Positions 1 to 11,793 of a stretch of DNA of 64,000 bases are shown piece after piece (positions within the stretch are counted from its first letter, which is position 1; each line of letters opens with the position of its first letter). The position numbers were made by a program, and so were the translations under genes. The notes beneath the pieces were generated by a model, which made no database searches, was not told the DNA's origin, and saw nothing but the letters and a program-made list of their open reading frames with translations. This DNA comes from Rhypophila decipiens (lineage: Eukaryota > Ascomycota > Sordariomycetes > Sordariales > Naviculisporaceae). The DNA is taken from assembly GCA_033297075.1 (NCBI GenBank), contig MU858196.1, forward strand, positions 1 to 64,000, given 5' to 3'.

Positions 1-1405
1 GCAAATCCGACGAGCGCTTGTGGGTCTTGTAGGGTTTTTGGGGTTGCCCCTCCTTTTCGCGCGTCCTCTAAGAGCCTTTCGTTCCTCAAGGCACTCAAGG
101 CATATTTCCAGACGCTGGTCAAATCATCCAATCATCACCAAGGGCCTCAGCAAATTCAACCGATCATTATGAATTTGTTGCCTTCAAAGAATCGACCCGG
201 AGGTTCAGGTCTGACCTTAACGGCAGGCAAATGAATTCTTCCATGTCTCTTTGAACAAGAAATGGGGTTCCAAACAGGTCCCAATCGGGGCTCGTACAGC
301 TCGCACGCAGCTCTCATCATTGCTACTCGTTCCCAACTTCTCAGAGTGCCTTTCTCTTCCCACGGACCCAAACTTGTAGAGGAGGACGAATAACACAAAT
401 GTCTCCATACTATCGACCACTTCCTACACTGAAATTTGCCACCCTTCACTGTAATGCCGGATTGAATTTCCTTTTGTCTCCTCCATCTAGGCTTTACTCC
501 TTCACAAAGACCATATCTGGAAGATTCCCTGTCCTTAGCAGCGTCTTTTCTGTCTCCTTGATCACCGATTTCAATGTCTCTTTATGCTTGTGCAAATTTT
601 CGCTAGACCGAGGGAATAACTCCCCAGAGCTGCTTGGAAGTGCCTCCACGTACTGCACGAGCATGACCGAGATGGCGGTTGGCTGGTCTGACCTAAAGAC
701 ACAGTGTAAGTGAAGGTTGGTGAACACTGTGGAAGAGAGCTCACTCACTCAAGGCTCAAAATAAAATCCATTGATCCATTCGACGAGAGTGCCATATTTG
801 CATGAATAAAATAAGCGAAGATGTTTGATTTCTTGGCCGTATACTAATAGGAGCCTGTCTTTCAGAACTGGATTTATAGTCCGGGTTTTCATTGAACAAC
901 TCAGAGATGATAGATATGGTCGGCCTGTATATACACAGCACGAAGTCACTAATGAAATCCCCTTAGCCGGTTAAAAGGTCATGAGAAGCTCTAGCTAGGT
1001 TTGAAGACGAGCTTTTTGAAGATATCTATATAATCTTCCTTTACCTTTATACCAGCCCCATAGAAATATCACTGAACCTTTAGGGTCACATATCCGTTAT
1101 GCGAATAGTCAACAAAACAACTCTGAAAGTTATGCGAAAAGTTCGCAAAACTACGATCCTGCCGTATATGTACCCCTGTACGTCAACTTCCTTTGAGCTA
1201 GGCTCTTGTCTGTCGATTGGTTAGAAAATAATAACCGACCCAGTAGCATATGGCGGTGGAGATGTATCCTGCACGTCGATATGCAACATGAACTGCATAA
1301 TCACAGAGGTGATTGAGCACCAAATCCATAATGGTTCGTCGTGCGGGGATGCTCCGAAAGATCTGACGCTGACTTTGTGAACAACAAACAAGCAGCTTCA
1401 TTGTC
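1..1405. other. No confident gene; weak minus-strand coding-like remnant
   Basis: No gene could be supported here. Two minus-strand open stretches, 494-748 and 156-449, have a protein-like composition (charged, helix-prone in the first; Pro/Arg-rich with a Trp in the second) and could be exons of a degraded gene. No family was recognised and no convincing splice pair links them. The rest, 950-1400, is AT-rich and looks like the upstream region of the gene that starts at 1406. Confidence 0.35.
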
Positions 1406-3856
1406 ATGATGGTTGCCTGCCTCAGGGAGGAGCCCGTTGCGGATTGCGCACTTTCCCCTCAAGTGCACCAATATCTGGCACTCCGAGAGAAACCTATATC
1501 GAATAAGGCCCACTCACTGTCACGCCCGGGATCTACCTCGAGCCATGAAGCATGGTCTGACTATCTAGCTTCAGGGACATCCGAAACCGCTTCAACTCAA
1601 CCTACCGCTTTCTCGTCCTTGAACAAACATGACCACGAAGAAGCCGCGAGCAGCCGGTCCTTCTTGGATTACGAAAAGCCGTCAAGTCCTGGCCCGATCA
1701 AAGCCATACGAGCACCAAAATCTCGCCGACGATATGGCACCGTGATCGTTCAGGATAAACCTCATAAGGTGCCGTCTAGTGGAAGGATTAACGCTGGCGA
1801 ATGTGATTCAGGAAGCTCTGGCCGGTCTTTTGATAGACAGGCCAGTAAGATTCACCCAGGCTCACAATCGCCTACAAACAGCCATCCGGGGCCCCCGATC
1901 CCGTACTTGGGCGCCTTTTCGCGTTTATCATCATGCGAGAATATTCAAGAATCTCCCGTAAGCCATTCCCTAGCTTTGCCGTTGCTGCTTTCATATACAA
2001 AGCCCGGATTACTGACGAAAGATGTATCACTGGCAGTTCGCACAAAGCATATTTGATGCTTCAACGCCAACCGAAAGTCGAGCAAAGGAACAAGAGTCAG
2101 CCAGGCGCTCGCAAGCCTCTTTAACGTCATCTGGCCGTCGATGGTGCCTGGGCAAGAAGCAAAGAGTGGAACAATGGGCGGGCACTCTTTCCGGTTGCGA
2201 CCAGGGACTTCTTCATTCTGACGCAGACCAGGTATTGGCTGACCACCAGCTTCCATGGTCCTCACAAACCGAAGTGGAGAGCAGAGCGGAGTTTGAATCT
2301 GAGCCAAATGCCAGTGAAGAACTGACCCCAGGAGGGTCCTCAAATCATGCATTATCGCTACGCTGGGAGGGTGCATCGGGGGGACCATCAGTGCTTCAAA
2401 CACAAACACTGCTCGAGACCTGCACCATCTCCGACGAGCCACATGACCAAAGCAATGCTTCACAACAGGAGACAACGGCCAATGGTAACAGCACAGTCCA
2501 ACACAAAAGTTCAAAGAGAAGAGCCCTTGGAGGGCACCGCAGCAGCCTATTAGGTCGGATACCAGAGGACGAGAATGAGGAAAAGAGCGAGGACGACAAA
2601 GAGACGCCACAACCCAATCCCCGGAAAGGTAAAGGGAAAGAGGCCGACGTGCTCTTTGCATGCCCATACTTTAAACACGACCCTATCAAGTATGTTGGTA
2701 GGGAGTGGAGGAGTTGCTGCGGACCTGGGTGGGAGCTAGTCCGTCGTGTCAAGTAAGCAAATCATGAGCAACCGGGATATGCTCATGAAGCAGTAGTAGA
2801 TAGTGACTGACAACTGCTCTCCAACAGAGATCACCTGTACAGTCACCACCGACGGCCCAAGAACAGATGCAAGCGTTGCGGGGAGTGCTTCGACGACGAG
2901 CCTCGCCTGGATGCTCACATCACAAGGGACGAGGCATGCAAAGTCCTGAGCCCGCTACCGCCGATGGAAGGCTTCGACGGACAGCAGGAAGCCCAGCTGA
3001 GATCGCGGAAGAGATCAGTCGTCAGCCGGTCTGAGGTGGAAAAGTGGCGACAGGTTTACATGATCCTTTTCCCTCGAGTCCACGAGAAGGATGTCCCGTC
3101 CCCCTGTGAGTTTCTAGTCCACCTATGCTACAGTTGATACAACTACTTATATAACTTCATCTAGTCTACGAATATGCCGAGGTGCAGCAGCCGCAGCTTC
3201 CCGCCACCTCCGAGTCCCTCAGCGACTTCCAGGAATACGCCCTCCAACGAATAGACGGAGACCTACGACCAGCCCTGGAGAGAGGTCTGGAGATAGATCT
3301 CGGCATCTCCAAAGCGGCGGACCAGGGCAGAGCAGTCGAATGGGCCAAGGGAATTCTCCACAAACTGCTCGAGGACTTCACCAGGGACCGATTCCGACGA
3401 CACGCAGCGGCTTCAAGCTTTGCGCCACCGACGGAACAACAGCTCCAATCTGGTGGAGAAACCCGACCTGCCGCCGCCGTCACTCCTCTTATCCTGCATA
3501 ACACAGCAGCCAACAGTGCTGATAGTAGCGGATGGCAGTTGGAGCAACCACCCCCACCAATTCTGTCATCTGACCAGTGGTCGGCGGAAGAAGAACGCTT
3601 CTTTGAGATATCCCCAGACACGGTGTGTGTTGACGAGGAGGAACATGTTACCAACATGAACGACTTCGACTTCTACCAGAACATAATCCTGGAGATGGGG
3701 CGCAGCCAACCGCCGCTTTTACAGCCAACTGACTCGGCTTATGGGTCGGCTAGCACAACAAACGAGAGTATCAGCTGCCAGTTTCTACCGGATTATGACG
3801 AGGTAATTAACTTGGAGGGCATGGAAACTGCCATGTTCATGTCGACTGATACATGA
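1406..3856 (+). CDS. C2H2-type zinc-finger protein, function unknown
   Basis: Four exons are inferred: 1406-1957, 2037-2752, 2828-3105 and 3165-3856. They give 745 aa. The first intron (gtaagc ... tactgac ... ggcag) joins two different reading frames exactly, so the true start is 1406 rather than an internal ATG at 2022. Residues 1-390 are low-complexity, rich in Ser, Pro and Glu. A Cys/His-rich block at about 393-455 begins CPYFKHDP, continues with HLYSHH and CKRCGECF, and ends with a His plus a late Cys. This layout is seen in many fungal proteins labelled C2H2-type domain-containing, often with no known DNA target. A charged helix-rich segment follows, and the C-terminus is acidic. It converges on the terpene cyclase 70 bp downstream. 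A role in transcription or in nuclear protein contacts is only inference from the fingers. Confidence 0.8.
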
Positions 3857-3926
3857 CGTGAGCAGCCTTGAGCGCCTGAAACCTAGGAATATAGACATAT
3901 TGAAATCCCAAGACCTGATCAGCTCG

Positions 3927-5495
3927 TTATTGCTTCCCCATCCATGTCTTTATCATATGTGTAACACGCGTCAACAACGAGCGTCGGCTCTGATGATGCC
4001 CTCCATACCCACTGAATGTAGTATCCTCTTGAACCGACTTTCCACCATCGGCCTCCTCCAGACTAGTGGTAACCGCCGAGGGAGTAGCAAACTGATCCAG
4101 AATCCATCCCGGTCCCTCGCCCTTTTCTCCCGCCATCTCTCTAACCCAGTCAAACAGCTCAAAAGCACGGTACCTCGTCGATTGCAAGTGATATGCCACA
4201 TATCCCCGCTGATGCGTCTCCCATAATCTCAGCGCAAGAGCACTCATCAAATCTTGCCTCTTCCGCCCAGCCCCAACTATTGGCTCTTCCTCCTTCAACA
4301 TCCCAACCATCTCATCAACAGATAAAACACTCCCATCATCACCATACCGACATCCAACACGACCTTTAGGCCTCAAAATCCTATTAGTCCTCCCCGAAGT
4401 ATCCAAGACCCGACTGCACATTTCCGCAAGAGTATCCCGCAGACACCAGCCGCCATCAGATGCAGTCCCGGGTACGCCCAAAGCCCTTTTATCCCGCGTA
4501 GACATGGCAATGAACGAATGCGTATCTCCAGCAAGCATTTCCTTTGCGAACGAATAGAGATCGTTGATGTCGTTGCTAAAACTGCGCATCTCGTAGATGG
4601 CGGGTAGCCAGTATGCCGTGGGGATATCGATCCCGCCAGGGCAGCGGAATGATGAGATGATGAATATCTCTGTTCCTCCTGTGCGTTCGCGGAGCCAGGT
4701 TGGGAAGGTATCTGGTCTGAGGTACGAGGGTTGGTTTGTGGCCGTGGGATTGGTGACCCAGTCTGTATCCAGCGGCAAGGGGATTTCGCGGCCTTGGTTG
4801 GCGGCTTGTTCATAGGCTTGATCGTGGTGGCGCTCTGTCTCGACGTCGCAAGTTGCAGTGTCATAGATGGCACGGTCTCGTTGGATACGGTTCTCTAGGG
4901 CAGTGGCTTCCAGAAAGACGGTGAATGAATGCAATAGCATACTTGTGGCGATGGGGTCGGACATGCACCTCGCTAGGTCGAGGGAATGTTTGCGGAACAG
5001 CTCCAGCCAGCAGCGATACTGTGGTGGGATTGCAGTATCGGTAGGTATCCCACCGTCTAGCATTTTCGTGAGAAACAACTCAGCCTGGCTAGCCATGCCG
5101 TCATCCTTTTCGGCAAGATCGTCGAGGTAGAGACACAAAGTCAGGATCTTGGCCATGCAGAGCTTGGTGTGCGCGTCGTGGTCTTCGTAGACGTACTCGG
5201 TGAAGATGGCGCTGCCATCTGTGCTGAGGAGGAAGGCTTTGTTGACGGGCTTGCCGATTGACGGCTGGACTTGTGATTTGATCCAGTCCACTAGGGAAGT
5301 CCGGAGGGTAGGATCGACTGGTTGAGGTTTCCATGTCACCCCTAGATTGACCATCATCTTGCGGCAGATCTTGCTCACGTCGGTGATGATGGACTGTTGT
5401 TGGTCGGGGGAGAGGCCTTCGAGGGTGGTCGCGTCTAGACCTGGGAGGGGTCCCAGTTCTGCTAGTGGGTTCATCTTGATGATTGGGTGGTGCAT
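3927..5495 (-). CDS. Class I terpene cyclase, trichodiene-synthase-like family
   Basis: A single uninterrupted frame of 522 aa. Class I terpene cyclases ionise a prenyl diphosphate (farnesyl diphosphate in this family) and cyclise the cation. The metal-binding motifs are visible: an aspartate-rich motif DDLAEKDD at residues 125-132, an NSE triad NDLYSFAKE at 311-319, and an Arg-Tyr pair at 441-442 that in trichodiene synthase contacts the diphosphate. The spacing and the RY pair place it with trichodiene and longiborneol synthases. At 522 aa it is clearly longer than trichodiene synthase (about 375-385 aa), because of a loop before the NSE motif and a C-terminal extension. ATG 5495 is used; an in-frame ATG at 5474 is an alternative. 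The product cannot be predicted. No trichothecene genes adjoin it, so it should not be called trichodiene synthase. Confidence 0.85.
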   Translation of the reverse strand: MHHPIIKMNPLAELGPLPGLDATTLEGLSPDQQQSIITDVSKICRKMMVNLGVTWKPQPVDPTLRTSLVDWIKSQVQPSIGKPVNKAFLLSTDGSAIFTEYVYEDHDAHTKLCMAKILTLCLYLDDLAEKDDGMASQAELFLTKMLDGGIPTDTAIPPQYRCWLELFRKHSLDLARCMSDPIATSMLLHSFTVFLEATALENRIQRDRAIYDTATCDVETERHHDQAYEQAANQGREIPLPLDTDWVTNPTATNQPSYLRPDTFPTWLRERTGGTEIFIISSFRCPGGIDIPTAYWLPAIYEMRSFSNDINDLYSFAKEMLAGDTHSFIAMSTRDKRALGVPGTASDGGWCLRDTLAEMCSRVLDTSGRTNRILRPKGRVGCRYGDDGSVLSVDEMVGMLKEEEPIVGAGRKRQDLMSALALRLWETHQRGYVAYHLQSTRYRAFELFDWVREMAGEKGEGPGWILDQFATPSAVTTSLEEADGGKSVQEDTTFSGYGGHHQSRRSLLTRVTHMIKTWMGKQ

Positions 5496-6945
5496 TGGCT
5501 GGCAATGTCTGGATATAGTTGGTTACTGCTGGATGTGGATGGACTTGGCTGGATGGTGAGTAAAGGACCTGAACGAGAGCAATTAAAAGTGGACAGGGCC
5601 GTGATATAGGAGAGAGGCTTGTTGGAACTGCGCAGGAACATGGTATTATTGATTATTACAAGCAACCTTCAGTCTAGGCCTCAACCTACCGATGCCAAGG
5701 AGGCCGAGGACCACCAAGTAAATCTGATCTGATCGCCGCTCTTTCTCTCTCGCCTTTCCCCTCTCCCTCTGTTGGTGCAGAGAGATTGGAATGGTATCCG
5801 GGGTACTTCAGTCCCCATCTCAGCTACGGATTGTCCTACCTGCATGTTGCATACCGTACCTCGCCACTGTACATGTTCTTGGTACGCAAATCTTGACACC
5901 GAGATAGTACCCTTTCGGAGAAACATGGAAGCTAGCCGGAGGAATTACTAAGCCTCCTGGTATCTCAAGCCAATGTTATACGCAGCCTGCATATATCCTG
6001 AATCCTTGATGCACATGAATGCCTTTCTATTCCCAGAAGAGTAGTGAATAAGAACAAAAGGCCGTTAGGATCCCCACTTAGGTAATCAAGTTAGGGTGTG
6101 TGGTGGAGAGGAAAGGCCTTGGCAGGGCGGATGGTCATCCCCGATCAGTAATATCGGTTGTTCTCGTTCTGTCAAATCTGCTGTATGTGTCGGCTAGTTG
6201 TCGAGCGTCAAGGGCTAGCTTCGCAAGTGTGTAACTCAAGGTCAGTGACGATTGGTTGCATATCATGATAAGGCAGCCCGGCGGTGGTGTTGAAGTGCGG
6301 TGTGGCTTGGGCTATGTGATTTGGTAAGTAAGGAGTGTGGTGTGTGCCCTTTGTTTGTAAGCGAGGTAGAGTCCTGCTATCTTGAACTAGCCTGAGACAT
6401 AACCTGACATGCAGCCGCCAAAAGCCCTTTGCCAAGACCTGAAATGAAATTCTAGTCCAATAGATTCCTATAGCCTGCTGACGAGTACGGCCACCTCTGT
6501 AGGGTTCGGGCAAAGCGGCTACTAGTGCTTCCGGGATCGTACCCTCCCCCGTCTGGTCGGACGATTTGAAGAACGGATGCGGGCACGCGGAGGTCCGGCG
6601 GCCGTTGGCTGTGGAGTAAGGTCTGTTTGAGAGTCGAACTTGAGTTCATGAAAGGACTGACAAAGATTATATCTTATATCGAACAGCACTTCCTACATGG
6701 CGTAATGGCTGGCCAAGATCCAATGAGATCCTGTCAGGATGAGGTAAGCAAACCTATAAAGAGAAAGACGCATGACATCATATGGAATCATTTCAGATTA
6801 GTACTTTACCGTGATGATTTAGGCTATGGCCTTATTGAGACCAATGCCGGACCATTGCCGGACTTGGGCTCTTTATCTCTCCATTGTGTTGTCGCTATTT
6901 TCAAGCTTGAAGTTAAGAAACGGACAATACCCTAGAAAATGTCTT
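5496..6945. other. Intergenic, no gene seen
   Basis: This lies between the start of the terpene cyclase and the end of the membrane-protein gene. Short open stretches (5681-5926, 6208-6513, 6627-6935) have unconvincing composition and no recognisable domain. The terpene cyclase promoter should lie in roughly 5500-6100, but no specific element could be assigned. Confidence 0.5.
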
Positions 6946-9108
6946 CTATGATGAATGATAAAGGGTTGATAGACCAATAACGATGCCAAGTAGAAGACCT
7001 AGGATGGTGAAAAACGCCCTGGTTTTCGGAGTACTACCAATAACCAGTGCAAAGACAATTCCCGTATGTAGAGGTAAACCCCAGAAAAACCCAAACTGGT
7101 GCATGGCTGATAATGCTAAAAACCCAAGGCCTATACAGACGGAGGTAAATGAAACAAACCAGCCCGTATGTTCATTGAAACAGGCCCACAGAACAGAGTA
7201 AATGTTATAGTCTGATACAGGGAGAGACATGCTCTCGGCTGATATCTTCCCCCCGTCCAAGTTGAGCTTCACCTTTTGTTCAAGTTGTCTCCTTGTCAGT
7301 GACTGGGGTCGGTCTTGTCCAGTTGCCGCGAACTCTCGGTTTATTCCTGATACGAGGACCATGGCTGCACCGTACTTCCTTGGTGTTTCGGCTTTTCCCA
7401 TCCTCATTAGTGGTTTATGCGATACTAGCCATAACACAAATGTGCCGACCGTCCAAATCAGGAGCAAGACCCCGACAATGAAGACCTGTATAAAAGTGAA
7501 TCCCCACATATAGGTCCCTTGTGGTTGGCAAGTCCCGTGTTGCTGGATATAGTCCATTGAGTATGCCGTCGACGCTCCAACTACTGCCATAGCTGCGTTA
7601 GACGGTTGGGAGAACGGCTTGAATCCAGTCCTGGGGTTGACCCATTCATGGCCCCAAAAGTAATCCTCGTTCAATCTGCGGAAGGGCAAGTAGAATGCCG
7701 AAATGTTGAGGGACGGTTTCGGCAGAGTCGTTCCTGTCCATAGTGTATCGTCGTCGTTTCTGCCACCGTTTTGGGTGAGCCCCAAAAATCCATATTGTTG
7801 GACATCTGCCAACAAGTCGTAAACGACCGTGGTAGTTGCACTGTCAGTATGTAGGTTCAAACGTTTTGGGGCTCATAGTATCGGTCACGCAAACACTTAC
7901 AGTCTGAAAGCCTCTTTGGGAGTTCGCAATCTTGAAGCATTGACGACACAGCTGGGTCATCAGGATTGTCCATCCAAGCATTAAATTGCCCCCAGCACCA
8001 ATACGACACATCTTCGGTATCGGGAAAATCAAGGTTCCGAATGCTGTCCACATAATCTAATGAAGTATGGCGCATTTAGCTTGGGCAGGATAGCGAGGTT
8101 GAATGTCCGAAGTAGTACTTACAGGAGCTCCGCATAAATTGAACCGTCTTGGTAAACGGTATGACCTGACCATCCTTCAAGCCAATACGGCTGCCGTCAT
8201 GTACCACATAGGCTGATAAGGAAAAGGCCTCAAAAGGTATCAGGGTTCCTGTGTCATCCTCTACGAATGCTTTGGCATTCGGGCGGTAACCAGTCATAGC
8301 GCTTGCGAGCGTTGGAAATGCGACGATGAACAGCATGCTTATGATAATGAAGACGGCTGTTATCTTGGATCTCCTCTGACCCTTCAATACCGCGTCTTGA
8401 AAGACTCCGAGAGTTCCCACAAGGCTAGGCTGTGTCTCAATGTAGATGGTCCAGAACATGTTGTATGTTATGGGACCTTTGAACATGGCGCATTGAAAGT
8501 ATGCAGAGAGCGCTCGCCATTCGAAAAAGGCCATTATCATCTGGCCAACCCTACCAACAATCTATAAGGACATTAATAAACGTCCCCTGGCGTTAGTAAA
8601 TCTCTGATGATAGGAATTATTTGGGTGGTGACGGCAGGCTGCTCACAACATCCCATAATATATCAATAATCTTTGCCTGTGTAAAACTCAGCTCCCCAAA
8701 CCCGTGAGTAATCTGGAACAGACCCGAGGAGTTGAATACGTTATACTGCATTGACCTAGGGTTAAACTCGCCGTTCGGCAAACACCCGGGTGCGTCTCGC
8801 AATGCGGATGCAGTTAGAGCAGGAAGACCCAGAAAGCCCAGCACCCAGGGGACCTGGGACAGGTAGAGGGAAACTGTAACTAGAACGTAGACGAGTCCAC
8901 ATAGCCACACGGCCAGAAGATATCCTTGGCCCAGTCGAGTCCAAGGTGCTGACCGCAGGTCGGACCATACGTCGCGCGGCAATTGATTCCACCAATGGAT
9001 ACTCTGAATATGGGTCCTCTCGGGCCTTGCTATGTCTTCGCTGGGAGGTTGAATAACAACAGCTGTTAGGACTTCTGAGTCCTTGGTGATGGCGGATGCT
9101 CCGGACAT
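6946..9108 (-). CDS. Multi-pass integral membrane protein, function unknown
   Basis: Four exons on the minus strand: 9108-8647, 8561-8123, 8056-7901 and 7805-6946, giving 638 aa. The first intron carries a textbook tactaac branch point. ATG 9108 is used because the open frame upstream of it has no ATG. The protein has a soluble N-terminus, a hydrophobic segment at about 50-75, a second in exon 2 around a Phe/Ile-rich run, a large loop with Trp, Cys and Asn glycosylation-like sites, and about four hydrophobic segments in the last 250 residues. This architecture is common in fungal proteins annotated only as integral membrane protein. For the third intron the nearer acceptor (cag at about 7850) breaks the frame, whereas a ggcag at 7806 keeps it. 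Substrate or role is unknown. Confidence 0.7.
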
Positions 9109-9984
9109 CGTGGGCAGATCGTAAGTACTTGGCAAAGAGATGCGCCAGCTTGACTGTTAACATGCTTGGTAAAGTGTAATATTGGACGTCCACACCGGGT
9201 AGAGTCAAGCCGAGAAATCTGCCTGTATATAACCTTCGACTCCTCTGTCAACACGCACATACTCTACCAGCAACTCAGCCCCAGGGGTCGAGGCGCCGCC
9301 CGGATAAAATCAGCCAATAAAGACGATATTGCGGCGCAGCTGCCATTCAATTCAGTCCTTGGTAAGCCATGTTTCATATGCGCCGACCATATTGTGCAAT
9401 ATAATGGAAATTGGGATTCTCGGTAAGAGCAAAGGTTTGGGGGCCAGAGAGACAGAAACAGAGTACCTGCTATGGACAAGCACGTCTGACAAGTCACACA
9501 CATAAGCTTGCCATGCATTGTACGACGTACCAGGGCATATATAGGCCGTTCAAACCCTTGAATAAACGGTTCCTTCCATAAAGTAGTAGGACAACCGTTC
9601 TACAAGCGTTGCAGGCCAGATAACCGGTGTCAAACAGTTGTAGGGATCTACTTAATAGATCGGGTAAGTGCTCCTCAAGACCTTAACCCTCCTTCTACGA
9701 CTGCGAATAGCTTAGGTCAGTTGCCATAAACCCAGGTTCCACGTAAGGTATTTGCTCCGAACTTGTATTAAAGTTATATTAAAAATTGCAATGAACTCGT
9801 ACTCAAGGAGTCACAGACGGTGGTGGTACGGTGTCTGACTGTGGATTACCATTGAGGATGACCACGTGGGCTTGACTCCGAGTCCGCCACAGCGCACAGA
9901 ACATACCCCAAGGAATTAAACTTGTATACACCTTCGTACAACAGCTCAAAACAGAACTGGAACGTATCCTCAACAGACCATCGA
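9109..9984. other. Intergenic, no gene seen
   Basis: No open frame with a recognisable domain. The segment 9109-9250 is the likely promoter of the membrane-protein gene. The interval ends at the truncated 3' end of the methyltransferase pseudogene and includes most of one copy of a short dispersed repeat. Confidence 0.5.
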
Positions 9985-9990
9985 TTCAAC
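9926..9990. repeat. Short dispersed repeat, copy 1
   Basis: About 65 bp here align with 17353-17420 in the same orientation, sharing the core gtacaacagct. Many of the differences are C/T or A/G transitions. It sits at the point where methyltransferase homology stops, so it may mark the event that removed the 3' end of that gene. The family of the repeat is unknown. Confidence 0.5.
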
Positions 9991-11488
9991 CGAACCAGCT
10001 CGTCCCACCGCCACCCCTTTACAATATGTTCATGTCCCAGGCCCTTATTGCCCCGAACCATTCCCTCCATTGTACCTCTGAACACTCTGGCAGCTTCTTT
10101 CTGCTGCTGCTGCTCGTCGTTGTGGATCCATTTAAGAAGGGTAAAACTAGGGGCACACACGTATTTTACTACAGGCACCCACTTGGCCATTATAACAGTG
10201 CCATGGCAGTTAGCCTGAAAAGAGCCATATAAGCATACAAAAAGCCGTTTTCCCGGGTATTGCACCATACATGGCCACCACTACCAACCGCGTCAACCAT
10301 AACTGCCATAACTGCTATAGGGAATCTTCCTTTAACACTAAGATATTTCAGTACAGTATTAAGCTTTTGTCAATACCATAAGTTCGAATCAGATTACAGT
10401 CATACTCTTTTTTCTTTTTCGGAGCAGTCAGTCTAAACTACTATAGTTCAAGTGGCCACAACACCAGGAAAATATCATCATATCAAAAGATCGATCACAA
10501 AGTTAGTTAAGTTTGGCCGGCGTAGCTTGGTTAGCACACAACAGTTGGAGGGCTTGCAGTGCATACGATATACCTTGCTTGCATCGGCAGCGCCCATGAT
10601 TTTCCGGAATTTACAGGTAAAAGAACTATATTATATTGCCCGTACCTACTACAGCTGTCAGACTGGCCGGTGGGTGCCCGCAGTAAAATACGTGGGTGCC
10701 CCTAGTATTACCCTTTAAGAAAGGGTTCCTGCAACCCCCCCCCCCAAAGGCTGAATTAAACCCGGCATTGTTGGGTTTACTCAGGAGGGGATCTTGTTCC
10801 ATGGCGTCCATTATGCCCATGGCGGACTTGGATACGTACTCTGTCATGAAGCCTAGGATGTCCATGTAATAGGGGTTAAGGAGGAGGAGGGACGACGAGA
10901 TGTTGTGGCGAACGTGGGCTTCATGGTGATCATGGTCTTGTTTGTCTGATGAAGGAGGAGGCGCGGTCACCTTGGTTTCCTCGAGGAAGCCCACTGCAAT
11001 GGACAGCCTGAGCAGGCGACGAAGGTGTGGCTCGTGGGTTTTCGAGGCGGTGGCTAGGTCGGGGTATGAGATTGAGCCGTCCAAGGGGATCAGGGGGAGG
11101 ATGTTGAATCGCCGGAGAAAGTGGAGTGGAACCAGTTGGAGGAACTGAGGACAAGAAAAGAGAATTAGGTGGTGTGTGGTAGGGCGAATGCAGTACCATT
11201 GGTCAAGGTAAGTGATGTTCCAACTTACTGGCGTGAACTGAGCAAGGAGACGGTCTTGTGGTCCCCAAAGAAGGTCATGGACTTTCTTTGCGGCATCCAT
11301 TGCCTGCCTGCGGGCACGGTGAATTTCCGTATGCTCTCTCCCGGGTCGACTGGGAATCTGGTAGGCGCGTCGATGGCGGAAGAGAGTCGAGGTAAGCCTT
11401 GCTCGGCGAAGAAGGTGTCGAGTATCCGAACATTATCCGTAATCGTGGCGGACAGTTCCGTCAAATAAGGTCCCTCTTGAGCGCCCAT
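9985..11488 (-). pseudogene. O-methyltransferase pseudogene, frameshifted, transposon-split and 3'-truncated
   Basis: Reading down the minus strand, the N-terminal half of a fungal class I SAM-dependent O-methyltransferase is recognisable. A dimerisation region is followed by the typical segment around HDLLWGP, then an intron at 11228-11145, then the region with GTMEGMVRGNKGLGHEH. Four lesions are visible. A one-base loss near 11330 shifts the frame before the HDLLWGP block. An 11-base C run at 10735-10745 (G on the coding strand) breaks the frame again, since 9 or 12 would keep it. A 575-bp transposon is inserted at 10139-10713. Homology stops near 9985, before the Rossmann SAM-binding motif and catalytic His. 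It cannot encode a working enzyme. Its neighbour is the broken P450, and together with the NRPS-like gene they form one decayed locus. Confidence 0.85.
10139..10713. mobile_element. Non-autonomous hAT-type transposon (MITE-like)
   Basis: A 575-bp element. Its ends are imperfect inverted repeats of about 50-70 bp that begin GGGTAAWACTAGGGGCAC; several arm differences are transitions. It is flanked by a perfect 8-bp duplication, TTTAAGAA, at 10131-10138 and 10714-10721. An 8-bp duplication with T at position 2 and A at position 7 is the hAT signature. No transposase frame lies inside. It interrupts an exon of the O-methyltransferase pseudogene; methyltransferase homology resumes directly on the far side, which confirms the boundaries independently. 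Confidence 0.9.
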
Positions 11489-11793
11489 GGTTGGAGTCGT
11501 TCACGAAACAGTTACGATTGATAGACTGTAGGGCCCCCTACAGTGCTAACTCTGCGAGCAGGCACCGGCATCTTATGACCTTGATTTATGAGAACATTCT
11601 TGTCGATATACTGCCGGGAATAAAGATCCAAGTTGAGATGGGTCTGTATAAGCATTTGATCCTGCTCCGAGTAAGCATACGCATATGCATGCTGCAGGCT
11701 GGAGGCAAGAGTGCAACATGAAGGCTTCGATGACAAGGTCCGAAAACCCACCGACACACCATGTTACTGATGAGACATGCCTCAAATTGCATA
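11489..11793. other. Short spacer between methyltransferase and P450 pseudogenes
   Basis: About 305 bp between the start of the methyltransferase pseudogene and the end of the P450 pseudogene. Both are on the minus strand, so this holds the former P450 3' region and methyltransferase promoter. No other feature is seen. Confidence 0.5.

Noticed and set aside
2396..2752. Open frame opposite the C2H2 gene
   Set aside because: Antisense shadow of a low-complexity coding region; no domain.
10735..10745. Eleven-base C run as a functional slippery site
   Set aside because: It lies in a clear pseudogene; simple homopolymer indel is far more likely than programmed frameshifting.
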